A program made the position numbers and the translations under genes. Positions 50,678 to 58,054 of a DNA stretch of 64,000 nt are shown here, one piece after another. Origin of the DNA: Erwinia billingiae Eb661. GTDB lineage: Bacteria; Pseudomonadota; Gammaproteobacteria; Enterobacterales; Enterobacteriaceae. Position 1 is the stretch's first letter, and every line of letters starts with the position of its first letter. The stretch covers positions 3,968,001 to 4,032,000 of the forward strand of contig NC_014306.1 of the NCBI RefSeq assembly GCF_000196615.1. Direction: 5' to 3'. The notes beneath the pieces were generated by a model. That model was not told the DNA's origin, made no database searches, and worked only from the letters and a program-made list of their open reading frames with translations.

Positions 50678-50809
50678 GTGTTGAAGGTGATGAAGGTGAT
50701 GAAGGTGATGAAGGTGTTGAAGGTGTTGAGGGTGTTGAGGGTGTTGAAGGTGTTGAAGGTAATGAAGGTAATGAAGGTAATGAAGGTGTTGAGGGTGTTG
50801 AGGGTGTTA
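50678..50809. repeat. 9-bp minisatellite (14 full units)
   Basis: Fourteen 9-base units run without interruption from 50678 to 50803, followed by a partial unit. Four unit types occur: GTGTTGAAG, GTGATGAAG, GTAATGAAG and GTGTTGAGG. Their order is not random: one GTGTTGAAG, three GTGATGAAG, then a mixed block of GTGTTGAAG and GTGTTGAGG, then three GTAATGAAG, then two GTGTTGAGG. It lies just downstream of the FtsI-like gene and outside any credible coding region. Because units are multiples of three, several frames stay open through it, which creates spurious ORFs. Confidence 0.97.
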
Positions 50810-50821
50810 ACCGGAGCGTGT

Positions 50822-50853
50822 GCGATGCAGGGCAGAGTGCTGCCCTGCATCGC
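50822..50853. repeat. Perfect 14-bp inverted repeat
   Basis: GCGATGCAGGGCAG and its exact complement are separated by AGTG. It lies nine bases from the stop of the FtsI-like gene and about 18 bases from the minisatellite. No T tract follows on either strand, so it is not a classical intrinsic terminator; it could be a 3' stabilising hairpin of the minus-strand mRNA. Confidence 0.9.
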
Positions 50854-50862
50854 CTGAAAGGA

Positions 50863-52584
50863 TTAATCGCTGTGGGTGGAGTACAACGCGTCCGGCGCCA
50901 CGTTCATATGCTTCAGGACCGGGCCAATGATGTTACCGAACACCGGCGCGGCAACCGAGCCACCGAAGTGATCGCCTGCGGTTGGGTGGTTAATCATAAT
51001 CACCAGCGCCACCTGCGGATTACTGGCGGGCGCGACGCCGGCGGTGTAGTTGATATAGCCGCCGTCATATTTTCCGCTGTCGCCCATCTTCTCTGCCGTA
51101 CCGGTTTTAATCGCCAGACGATAGCCCGGCACCGCCGCACGCACCCCGCTTCCGCCCGGCAGCGCATCGCTCTCCATCATATGCACCACCGAACGCACGG
51201 TCTCTTCATCCGCCACGCGGTTGCCGATCACCGGCGGCGTCACCTTGGTGATCGACAGCGGGCGATAAATGCCGAAGGAACCGAGCGTGGCGTATTCACG
51301 GGCAATCTGCAGCGGCGTGACGCGCAGGCCATAGCCAAACGAGAAGGTGGCACGTTCGATATCCGCCCAGCGCTCACGGTGCAGCGGGAAGTAGCCGACG
51401 CTCTCACCGGTCAGCCCGAGGCCGGTCGGTTTCCCCAGCCCGAACGAGCTGAAGGTGTTGACCAGCACTTCGGCAGGCATCGCCAGCGCAATATGCGACA
51501 CGCCGATATCGCTCGATTTCTGCAGGATGCCGGTCATGGTCAGGCGCGGCCAGTGGCCAACGTCGCGGATCAGATGACCGTTAACCCGGTATGGCGTGGT
51601 ATCCAGCACCGAATCCGGGCGAACCAGTTTGCGGATCAGCCCTTCCATCACCACCAGCGGCTTCACCGTGGAACCCGGCTCGTAGCTGTCGTTAATGGCG
51701 GTATTGCGCATCTGGTTGGCGGAAACGTTGACGAAGTTATTCGGGTTAAATGACGGGTAAGACGCCATGCCGAGGATTTCGCCGGTATCGATTTTGATCA
51801 GCACCGCGGCACCGGAATCGGCCTTGTTCAGCAACACGCCGTCACGCAGTTTGGTGTACATGGTGTACTGATCGAATTTATCGATGCTGAGCTGCACGGT
51901 TGGCGGCTGACGCGGCGGTTCATAATTGATCATCGCCACGATATTACCGTGCGCATCCTGGCGGTATTTTTCCACCCCGGCAGTGCCCTGCAACACCTTA
52001 TCAAAGCCCTTTTCTAACCCGGTCAGCCCGGTGTTATCCGCGCCGACAATGCCGAGCAGCGGCCCGGTGGCATCGCTCATCGGATAGAAGCGGCTGTCGT
52101 CATAAACGGTACTGATCCCGGCGAGGTGCAGCGTGGCAATATCTTTGGCGATGCCCAGCTCGATTTTGCGTCCCAGATACAGGAAGCGGCGTTTCGGGTT
52201 GGCGTTGATTTGCGCGGCAATCTGCTCAGGGCGTTGATCCAGCGCGTGGGCCAGATACTCCCACTTGTCGCTGGTGAAATCCGGATGGGCTTCCAGCACG
52301 CGTTGCGGATCGGCAATGATATCGCGCGACGGCACGCTCAGCGCCAGCGCCTCGCCATTGCGGTCCAGCAGCGTTCCCCGGTTGGTGGGCAGCGTGACGG
52401 TACGCAGCGAACGCTCATCCGCCTGCTTTTCCAGCATCGGATGGTTTAACAGCTGTAAATTTCCGACCCATATCAGCAGCAAAACCAGACAGCCGAACAC
52501 CCCGAGGCAGATCAGACGGAAACGGACAGGATGAAACGGTGATTTTGCCTGGTCTTTTGCCAGTATCTTCTTTAAGCGCGACAT
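50863..52584 (-). CDS. FtsI-like class B penicillin-binding protein (PBP3 paralogue)
   Basis: This peptidoglycan D,D-transpeptidase has 573 residues. A single membrane anchor (about 22-42) precedes the PBP dimerisation domain and the transpeptidase domain. Active-site motifs are S305-TVK (EPGSTVKP), SSD at 357-359 and KTGT at 493-496. FtsI has SSN in the second motif, so Asp here is a difference. The sequence is FtsI-like, yet the gene is far from the mraZ-ftsZ cluster expected for ftsI, so it is most likely a second PBP3. Salmonella has such a paralogue (PBP3SAL) working at acid pH; equivalence is an inference. A hairpin follows its end. Confidence 0.88.
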   Translation of the reverse strand: MSRLKKILAKDQAKSPFHPVRFRLICLGVFGCLVLLLIWVGNLQLLNHPMLEKQADERSLRTVTLPTNRGTLLDRNGEALALSVPSRDIIADPQRVLEAHPDFTSDKWEYLAHALDQRPEQIAAQINANPKRRFLYLGRKIELGIAKDIATLHLAGISTVYDDSRFYPMSDATGPLLGIVGADNTGLTGLEKGFDKVLQGTAGVEKYRQDAHGNIVAMINYEPPRQPPTVQLSIDKFDQYTMYTKLRDGVLLNKADSGAAVLIKIDTGEILGMASYPSFNPNNFVNVSANQMRNTAINDSYEPGSTVKPLVVMEGLIRKLVRPDSVLDTTPYRVNGHLIRDVGHWPRLTMTGILQKSSDIGVSHIALAMPAEVLVNTFSSFGLGKPTGLGLTGESVGYFPLHRERWADIERATFSFGYGLRVTPLQIAREYATLGSFGIYRPLSITKVTPPVIGNRVADEETVRSVVHMMESDALPGGSGVRAAVPGYRLAIKTGTAEKMGDSGKYDGGYINYTAGVAPASNPQVALVIMINHPTAGDHFGGSVAAPVFGNIIGPVLKHMNVAPDALYSTHSD

Positions 52585-52747
52585 GGATCTTCTACTGATG
52601 AGGACAGGATAACTGACTGGGAGTTATACAAAAAATGCCGGGGAGATGACAGGGAAACTGTGTTTCAGATCGTGAGTGAACTGTTGCGAGATTCAGAGCA
52701 TTATGCGCATTTTCAACAGGTTATCCAGACAACCCCGTTTTACAGGC

Positions 52748-52829
52748 AAAAAAAACCTGCGCATCTGCGCAGGTCGGTGAAACAAAGCATAAAAAATCTT
52801 TTTGATGTTCACCCATCAATACCTCTGGG
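52748..52829 (-). ncRNA. omrB: OmrB-like small RNA
   Basis: Read on the minus strand, the RNA starts CCCAGAGGTATTGATGGGTG, the conserved OmrA/OmrB 5' seed. It ends in the terminator CCTGCGCA-GA-TGCGCAGG followed by eight T, which is the E. coli OmrB 3' end. The total is 82 nt. The middle part is not conserved. OmrA/B are Hfq-dependent and repress outer-membrane protein and regulator mRNAs (cirA, ompT, csgD, ompR in E. coli). The position between aas and galR is kept. Only one copy is visible, where E. coli has omrA and omrB in tandem. Confidence 0.93.
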
Positions 52830-52835
52830 ACTTAG

Positions 52836-52900
52836 ACTGTAGCAATCTGGCCGCGTCACTCGCCAGCCAGCATTCGCAACAGTTCTCCGCAAACTGTAAC
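52836..52900 (-). promoter_or_regulatory. omrB promoter with OmpR-like site
   Basis: On the minus strand TACAGT (52841-52836) is six bases before the RNA start, without a good -35. Upstream, GTTACAGTTT (52900-52891) and GTTGCGAATG (52880-52871) resemble the OmpR half-site GTTACANNNN, at about -71 to -42. OmpR is the known activator of omrA/B, so this is a likely OmpR operator. Confidence 0.55.
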
Positions 52901-52914
52901 CAGCTATGTGATTC

Positions 52915-55194
52915 TTAGGCAGTTTTGCAATCTTTCGCCTTTTTGATCTCCACCAGGCAGCTCATGGCGTTCGGCCCCTGCGTTAATGACGAGGTACCGA
53001 TATCCAGCGTCAGCACGTTTGGGTTACCGGCGCGATCGTAAGGTTGCCAGGCTTTACCAAACCCAGGGTCGAACCAGGCACCGGTGGCAATCAGTACCAC
53101 CCTTGGGCTGATGCCATCCGACAGCCTGACGCCCGCCAGCATCCGCCCGCGATCGTTACTGACGTCAATCACATCGCCATCGGCAATGCCGCGCGCCGCA
53201 GCATCGTCCGGGTGCATCCACAGCGTTTCATGCCCGGCGGTTTTATTGGCCTGCACCGACGGCGTGGCGTCCATCTGGCTGTGCAGACGGTCGCTCGGCT
53301 GAATCGAGATCATATGCAGCGGGAAGCGCTGGCTGACCTCGGCCCCCAACCACTCTCGTGGCGGCTGCCATTCCGGATGCGGCGCAAAGTCGGGCAGCTG
53401 ATAGCCGGCGATGGTTTCGCTGAACAGCTCAATTTTGCCACTGGCGGTTTTGATCGGATGGGCAAGCGGATCCTGGCGAAAATCCTCCATAAACACGAAC
53501 GGCTTGCCGCCCTGGGGCACTTCCACATGCCCTTCTTTCCAGAAGGTGTCGAAATCCGGCCAGTCAATGCCCTTACGCTGGTGAGCCCCTGCGCACTGCT
53601 GATACAGATGTTCGATCCACTGCGCTTCATTGCGGTTTTCGGTGAAGGTTTCACGGTAGCCGAGGCGATCCGCCAGGTCAGCGAAAATATCGAAGTCGTT
53701 ACGCGCCTGATGCTGTGGCTTAATCGCCTGATGCATTGCCAGCACGAAGCGGTCACGGGACGAGCCGCCAATATCGTTACGTTCCAGGGTGGTGGTCACC
53801 GGCAAGACGATGTCGGCCATCTTCGCTGCAGGCGTCCAGACAATGTCCTGCACGATCACCGTATCCGGCCGCTGCCAGCCTTCCACCAGCCGGTTAATCT
53901 GCTGATGATGGTGGAACGGGTTGCCGCCTGCCCAGTGGATCAGACGGATCTCCGGGTAGGTGTGCATCTGTCCCTGGAAGTGGTACGGCTCGCCGGGATT
54001 CAGCAGCATATCGCTGATGCGCGCCACCGGGATCGCCAGATCGGCAATCGGATTGACGCCGGTCGACATCATCGGTGCCGGCCCTTCCACGCGCGGGTTA
54101 CCCACGCTGTTCATCGAGCCATGGCCGAAGGAGAAGCCCGCGCCCGGCAGTCCCGGTTGGCCAAGCATCGACGACAGCGCAATCATCATCCAGTAAGGCT
54201 GTTCGCCACGGTGCGCGCGCTGAACGGAATAGGAACAGGTAATAAAGCTGCGTTTGCCAATTAGCTGCTTCGCCAGTTGCTCAATGCGCTGCGCCGGAAT
54301 GCCGGTGATGTCGCTGGCCCACTGCGGCGTTTTTGGCGTGCCGTCGGTTTCGCCCAGCAGATAGCTGCGCAGCTGCGGATAGCCCACGCAATGGGAGCTG
54401 AGGAAGGCGGTATCCACCGCGTTCAGCCGTTCCACTTCAAAGCCTAACGCCAGCATCAGCGCGACGTCGGTGTTCGGCCGGATCGGGATCCACTCGGCGT
54501 TAACAAACTCCGGGCAGTCATCACGCATCGGGCTGATATTGATTACGGTGGTGCCTTTGGCCGCCAGCTCCAGCAGCGCGGGCTTCAGGCTGTGCTGGCC
54601 GGCCCCGCCCGAGGCAACCTGGCTGTTTTTCAGCGCCAGCCCGCCAAAGGCAACGAAGATTTCGCAATGTTCCACCACGTTTGGCCAGTCGGTGACCCGG
54701 CCGGTCAGCGGCATATAGGTGCCAATCACATACGGCAGGAAGAATTGTGCCGCGCCCCAGCTGTAGTTACCCAGCTGATCGATGCCGCCGCCGCCGGTAA
54801 AGTAGAAGCGGCGGATCAGCGTGCGGGCGTGGTTTACGCGGCCCGCCGACGACCAGCCGTAGGAGCCGTTGAAAATCGCCGAGGGACCGTAACGATCGCG
54901 CACCCGGCGGTTCTCTTCAGCCACCAGATCCAGCGCGGTCTCCCAGTCGACCTCAACGAAGTCTTCACGACCACGCAGCGTGCGGTCACTTTTTTCGCGC
55001 TTGGCTAACCACGAGCGGCGCACCATCGGCTTCCTGATCCGCTTATCCGAATAGACCAGTTCCGGGATGCTGTTGAGCATCGGCGACGGGTCTTGATCGG
55101 CGAAAAACGGCTCACAACGCAGCAGTTTCCCGTCTTCGACGACGGCAGTGAAGGCGCCCCAGTGGGCGAGGTGCGGCACTCTTTTAATGGTCAT
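52915..55194 (-). CDS. Molybdopterin S/N-oxide reductase, BisC/TorZ family
   Basis: This is a DMSO-reductase-family molybdoenzyme of 759 residues. It has the cofactor-binding pattern of biotin sulfoxide reductases: GSYGWSSAG with the probable Mo-ligand serine Ser116 (W-x-S), the segment SVQRAHRGEQPYWMM, HWAGGNPFHHHQ and ADIVLPVTTTLERNDIGG. There is no N-terminal iron-sulfur cysteine cluster and no twin-arginine signal, so it is probably cytoplasmic like BisC. The frame is open 56 codons further upstream, but that part has no family resemblance; the start at 55194 (MTIKRVPHLAHWG) is chosen, although its Shine-Dalgarno is weak. No cytochrome or chaperone gene is nearby. The substrate (biotin or methionine sulfoxide, TMAO) is unknown. 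Confidence 0.88.
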   Translation of the reverse strand: MTIKRVPHLAHWGAFTAVVEDGKLLRCEPFFADQDPSPMLNSIPELVYSDKRIRKPMVRRSWLAKREKSDRTLRGREDFVEVDWETALDLVAEENRRVRDRYGPSAIFNGSYGWSSAGRVNHARTLIRRFYFTGGGGIDQLGNYSWGAAQFFLPYVIGTYMPLTGRVTDWPNVVEHCEIFVAFGGLALKNSQVASGGAGQHSLKPALLELAAKGTTVINISPMRDDCPEFVNAEWIPIRPNTDVALMLALGFEVERLNAVDTAFLSSHCVGYPQLRSYLLGETDGTPKTPQWASDITGIPAQRIEQLAKQLIGKRSFITCSYSVQRAHRGEQPYWMMIALSSMLGQPGLPGAGFSFGHGSMNSVGNPRVEGPAPMMSTGVNPIADLAIPVARISDMLLNPGEPYHFQGQMHTYPEIRLIHWAGGNPFHHHQQINRLVEGWQRPDTVIVQDIVWTPAAKMADIVLPVTTTLERNDIGGSSRDRFVLAMHQAIKPQHQARNDFDIFADLADRLGYRETFTENRNEAQWIEHLYQQCAGAHQRKGIDWPDFDTFWKEGHVEVPQGGKPFVFMEDFRQDPLAHPIKTASGKIELFSETIAGYQLPDFAPHPEWQPPREWLGAEVSQRFPLHMISIQPSDRLHSQMDATPSVQANKTAGHETLWMHPDDAAARGIADGDVIDVSNDRGRMLAGVRLSDGISPRVVLIATGAWFDPGFGKAWQPYDRAGNPNVLTLDIGTSSLTQGPNAMSCLVEIKKAKDCKTA

Positions 55195-55371
55195 ATGGCG
55201 ATCCGGCAGGCAAACAATTCTTTTTGGAAGGCCAGAATAGCCTTTTTTTGGAAAGCTGAATATAAACACGCCAATCTCACCGCCAGAATGGACTGAAATA
55301 TCCAGCTTTGCGACACCGCTGGCATTCTGTGTGCTTGAAGTAACAGGGATTTTCCGCAACACTGAACAGCT

Positions 55372-55387
55372 ATGTAAACGCTTACCC
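55372..55387 (+). promoter_or_regulatory. Candidate GalR/GalS operator upstream of galR
   Basis: ATGTAAACGCTTACCC matches the gal operator GTGTAAACGATTCCAC at 12 of 16 positions and contains the near-palindrome GTAAACGCTTAC. It lies 17 bases before the galR start codon, so autoregulation is plausible. Confidence 0.6.
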
Positions 55388-55403
55388 TGGAAGGCTCTTA
55401 CCG

Positions 55404-56405
55404 ATGGCTACGATAAAGGATGTTGCCAGGCTCGCGGGCGTTTCCGTTGCAACGGTTTCCCGCGTTATTAACAACTCACCGAAGGCGAGTGAGGCGTCAC
55501 GCCTGGCCGTTACCAGCGCAATGGATGAGCTGCAATACCACCCGAACGCCAACGCACGCGCCCTGGCGCAGCAGTCTACCGAGACCATGGGGCTGGTGGT
55601 GGGCGATGTTTCCGACCCGTTCTTTGGTGCGCTGGTGAAAGCCGTGGAGCAGGTGGCTTACGAAACCGGCAACTTTTTACTGATTGGTAACGGTTACCAT
55701 AATGAGCAAAAAGAGCGCCAGGCCATCGAGCAATTGATCCGCCACCGCTGCGGCGCGCTGGTGGTCCACGCGAAAAAAATTCCCGACGCCGACCTGATCC
55801 CACTGATGAAACAGATCCCCGGCATGGTGCTGATTAACCGCGCCCTGCCCGGCTACGAGCAGCGCTGTATTGCGCTGGACGATCGCTACGGATCCTGGCT
55901 GGCCACCCGCCATCTGATCCAGCAAGGCCATCAGAACATTGCCTACATCTGCTCGACGCACCCGATTTCCGATACCGAAGATCGCTTGCAGGGGTATTAC
56001 GATGCGCTGAAGGAACATAACCTGCCGTGCAACGACCGTCTGGTGGCGCTGGGCGAGCCGGATGAAGTGGGCGGTGAACAGGCGATGACCGAGCTGCTGG
56101 GCCGCGGCAAGCAGTTTACCGCCGTCGCCTGCTATAACGATTCGATGGCCGCCGGCGCGCTGGCGGTGTTAAGTGATAATGGCGTGCGGGTGCCGGAAGA
56201 GATGTCGTTGATTGGTTTTGATGACGTGCTGGTGTCGCGCTATGTTCGCCCGCGCCTGACCACGGTGCGTTACCCGATTGTCACCATGGCGCAACAGGCC
56301 GCCGCGCTGGCGCTGGCGTTAGCCAATAATCAGCCGCTGCCAGAAGTGACCAATTTGTTCAGCCCGACGCTGGTTCGCCGTCATTCGGTAGGCACGCCGG
56401 ACTGA
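55404..56405 (+). CDS. galR: Galactose operon repressor GalR
   Basis: This LacI-family repressor has 333 residues (343 in E. coli, with a shorter C-terminal tail here). The helix-turn-helix (TIKDVARLAGVSVATVSRVI, residues 3-22) is identical to that of E. coli, so operator recognition should be the same. The periplasmic-binding-protein-like domain binds galactose as inducer. It is divergent from the molybdoenzyme gene and converges directly on the GNAT gene with adjacent stop codons. Confidence 0.96.
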   Translation: MATIKDVARLAGVSVATVSRVINNSPKASEASRLAVTSAMDELQYHPNANARALAQQSTETMGLVVGDVSDPFFGALVKAVEQVAYETGNFLLIGNGYHNEQKERQAIEQLIRHRCGALVVHAKKIPDADLIPLMKQIPGMVLINRALPGYEQRCIALDDRYGSWLATRHLIQQGHQNIAYICSTHPISDTEDRLQGYYDALKEHNLPCNDRLVALGEPDEVGGEQAMTELLGRGKQFTAVACYNDSMAAGALAVLSDNGVRVPEEMSLIGFDDVLVSRYVRPRLTTVRYPIVTMAQQAAALALALANNQPLPEVTNLFSPTLVRRHSVGTPD

Positions 56406-56870
56406 TTAACCGGCAAGCGATCGCTGGTAAAGCCGGACAGACCGGTCCGGATAATCCAGCGCATCGCCAATATACTGCCAGCCAAAGCGCTCGTAATAAT
56501 CCGCACAAGCCGCATACAGATACAGTTGATCGTCGCCGCGCCGGCGGCTTTCCGCCATTACCTTAAGCTGCAACTGCTCGCTCAATCCGCGCCCGCGATA
56601 GCTTTCGTCCACGTATAACGCGGCCAGCCACGGAGACAGATCCTGACGGCTGATCAGGTCACAGCGCCACAACCCTACGGTTCCCACCACCCGGTCGCCG
56701 TCTGTCGCCACCCAAGTGATCGGCAGGTCCGCGCCGCTCAGGCTGCTGGCCAGAATGCTGGCAAAGAAGGGCCGGCTGTTTTCGCTGCCAAAGGCCTGCC
56801 ATAACCAGTCGGTGACCGTGTCGATATGCTGTTTCGCCTCCGCTAGCGGCACAATTTTCAGCGTGCTCAT
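56406..56870 (-). CDS. GNAT-family N-acetyltransferase
   Basis: This acetyltransferase has 154 residues. The acetyl-CoA-binding motif A is ALYVDESYRGRGLSEQLQLKV (about residues 86-105, cut here by the loop), followed by YLYAACADYYERFGW typical of the C-terminal half. The substrate is unknown. Its ATG overlaps the stop of the GntR regulator gene (ATGA), so it is the last gene of the PTS operon by position. It may be a passenger or may act on a product of that pathway. Confidence 0.85.
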   Translation of the reverse strand: MSTLKIVPLAEAKQHIDTVTDWLWQAFGSENSRPFFASILASSLSGADLPITWVATDGDRVVGTVGLWRCDLISRQDLSPWLAALYVDESYRGRGLSEQLQLKVMAESRRRGDDQLYLYAACADYYERFGWQYIGDALDYPDRSVRLYQRSLAG

Positions 56871-57640
56871 ACCAGCTTGCCCTGAAAAATCGGCACCGAC
56901 TCAAACAGATACCCGTCAAAATCTGGGGCATCGGCGTCTGACAGTTCCAGCAGGGATTTCTTCACGTTTTCCAGGTGCTGCCACATCGCCTGCCACGAGC
57001 CCATCACATCGCGACGGCGCAGCGCGGCAAGGATGGTCTGGTGATCGCCCAGCCACTTCAGGCGGTAGCTGCGGGTTTCAATATGGCTGCGCAACTGCTG
57101 CCAAAGCGGGTTGTTCTCATGATGTCGCCAGATGCTGGTAACGGTATCCAGCAGCATCTGATTTTGCGTCGCGCCCGCCAACAGCAGGTGAAACATCTTG
57201 TCGTTATCCTGGCTGGCATCGTTGACCGCAATCGCCTTCTGCTCCTGCTCCAGGATGCGCTTCAGGTTCTCAATGTCCGCTTTGGTGGCCATCTTGGCGG
57301 CAAAGGCGGCGATATTGCTTTCCAGAAGTTGCCGCGCCTGCAGCATTTCAAACGGGCCGACGTCGCTGCGGAAGAACGCTTCCTCTTCGTTGCTGATCTC
57401 AGAAGGAATGCGCATCACGTACACGCCGGAGCTTTGACGGATATCCACCGTCCCTTCCAGCTCAAGCATCAACAACGCCTCGCGCACGATGGTGCGGCTG
57501 ACGCCCCAGGTTTCGGCAATGTTTCGTTCCGGCGGAAGTCGTGAACCAACGGGATAATGACCGTCGAGAATTTGCTGGCGCAGATGCTGTCCGATTTCCT
57601 GATACTGCTTCTTCTCTTGACCCGCCGCGCCCTTTTCCAC
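56867..57640 (-). CDS. GntR/FadR-family regulator, UxuR/ExuR-like
   Basis: This 257-residue regulator has an N-terminal winged helix (about 14-80; LPPERNIAETWGVSRTIVRE) and a C-terminal all-helical FCD ligand domain. Resemblance to UxuR/ExuR is extensive, including PFEMLQARQLLESNIAAFAA, WQHLENVKKSLLE and DFDGYLFES. Those regulators answer to hexuronates or fructuronate and bind TTGGTATACCAA-type palindromes. The start is GTG at 57640 behind AAGGG. It is encoded in the PTS operon, and matching palindromes lie in the IIA/IIC promoter region. The ligand here is probably a sugar phosphate or acid, not known. Confidence 0.9.
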   Translation of the reverse strand: MEKGAAGQEKKQYQEIGQHLRQQILDGHYPVGSRLPPERNIAETWGVSRTIVREALLMLELEGTVDIRQSSGVYVMRIPSEISNEEEAFFRSDVGPFEMLQARQLLESNIAAFAAKMATKADIENLKRILEQEQKAIAVNDASQDNDKMFHLLLAGATQNQMLLDTVTSIWRHHENNPLWQQLRSHIETRSYRLKWLGDHQTILAALRRRDVMGSWQAMWQHLENVKKSLLELSDADAPDFDGYLFESVPIFQGKLV

Positions 57641-57668
57641 GTATTCACCCTTAGCTCGTTAAACATCC

Positions 57669-57716
57669 TGCCGACCGTGCTTTCCATAATTGCGCACTCT
57701 CCTGCTGCGGTCGGCA
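57669..57716. repeat. 9-bp inverted repeat before the UxuR-like regulator gene
   Basis: TGCCGACCG (57669-57677) and CGGTCGGCA (57708-57716) are perfect complements 30 bases apart, in the 87-base gap between the IIB gene and the regulator gene. It can form a hairpin in the operon mRNA; no T tract follows. Confidence 0.7.
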
Positions 57717-57727
57717 AGGTAATCTGC

Positions 57728-58045
57728 CTAGTTTACCAAAGCCAGCGCCTGATCGAGTACTTTTGCTCCATTAAGCGTGCCATAAGCCAGGGTATCAATC
57801 ACCGCGATAGGAATGTGATAGCTGTCGGTCAGCTTGCGGTTCTCTTCCAGCTTGAAGCGAACCTGCGGCCCCAGCAGCACGGCCACCACGTCCGGGCCAT
57901 AATTTTGCAGCTCGTCGCGCAGATTCTGCTCAGGAATGGCATAAATCTGGTATTCCAGACCGCGCGCGACCGCTTCTTTTTCCATCCGCGTCACCACCAT
58001 CGAGGTGGACATGCCTGCGGCGCAGGCTAATACGATACGTTTCAT
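57728..58045 (-). CDS. PTS lactose/cellobiose-family IIB component
   Basis: This is a ChbB-like cytoplasmic IIB protein of 105 residues. The phosphorylated cysteine is Cys8 in VLACAAGMSTS. It accepts phosphate from the IIA encoded at 61015 and passes it to the sugar at IIC. An ATG two codons upstream (58051) touches the Shine-Dalgarno AAGGA, so the second ATG at 58045, six bases from it, is chosen. It lies nine bases downstream of the glucosidase gene. Confidence 0.92.
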   Translation of the reverse strand: MKRIVLACAAGMSTSMVVTRMEKEAVARGLEYQIYAIPEQNLRDELQNYGPDVVAVLLGPQVRFKLEENRKLTDSYHIPIAVIDTLAYGTLNGAKVLDQALALVN

Positions 58046-58054
58046 GGTCATTCC

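Noticed and set aside
50678..50809. CRISPR-like array
   Set aside because: Units are contiguous 9-mers with no spacers, and no cas gene is present.
50633..50857. ORFs of 70-74 codons on both strands through the minisatellite
   Set aside because: A 9-base repeat keeps frames open by arithmetic; the predicted peptides are pure repeats with no start context.
52595..52747. Second Omr sRNA copy beside the first
   Set aside because: No CCCAGAGGT-type start or second terminator is visible in the flanks.
52660..52842. Plus-strand ORF of 60 codons
   Set aside because: It covers the antisense of the OmrB-like sRNA and its terminator.
53044..54264. Plus-strand ORF of 406 codons
   Set aside because: It is antisense to the molybdoenzyme gene and has shadow-like composition.
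55195..55362. 56-codon N-terminal extension of the molybdoenzyme
   Set aside because: The extension reads like non-coding sequence; the family similarity begins at the internal ATG at 55194.
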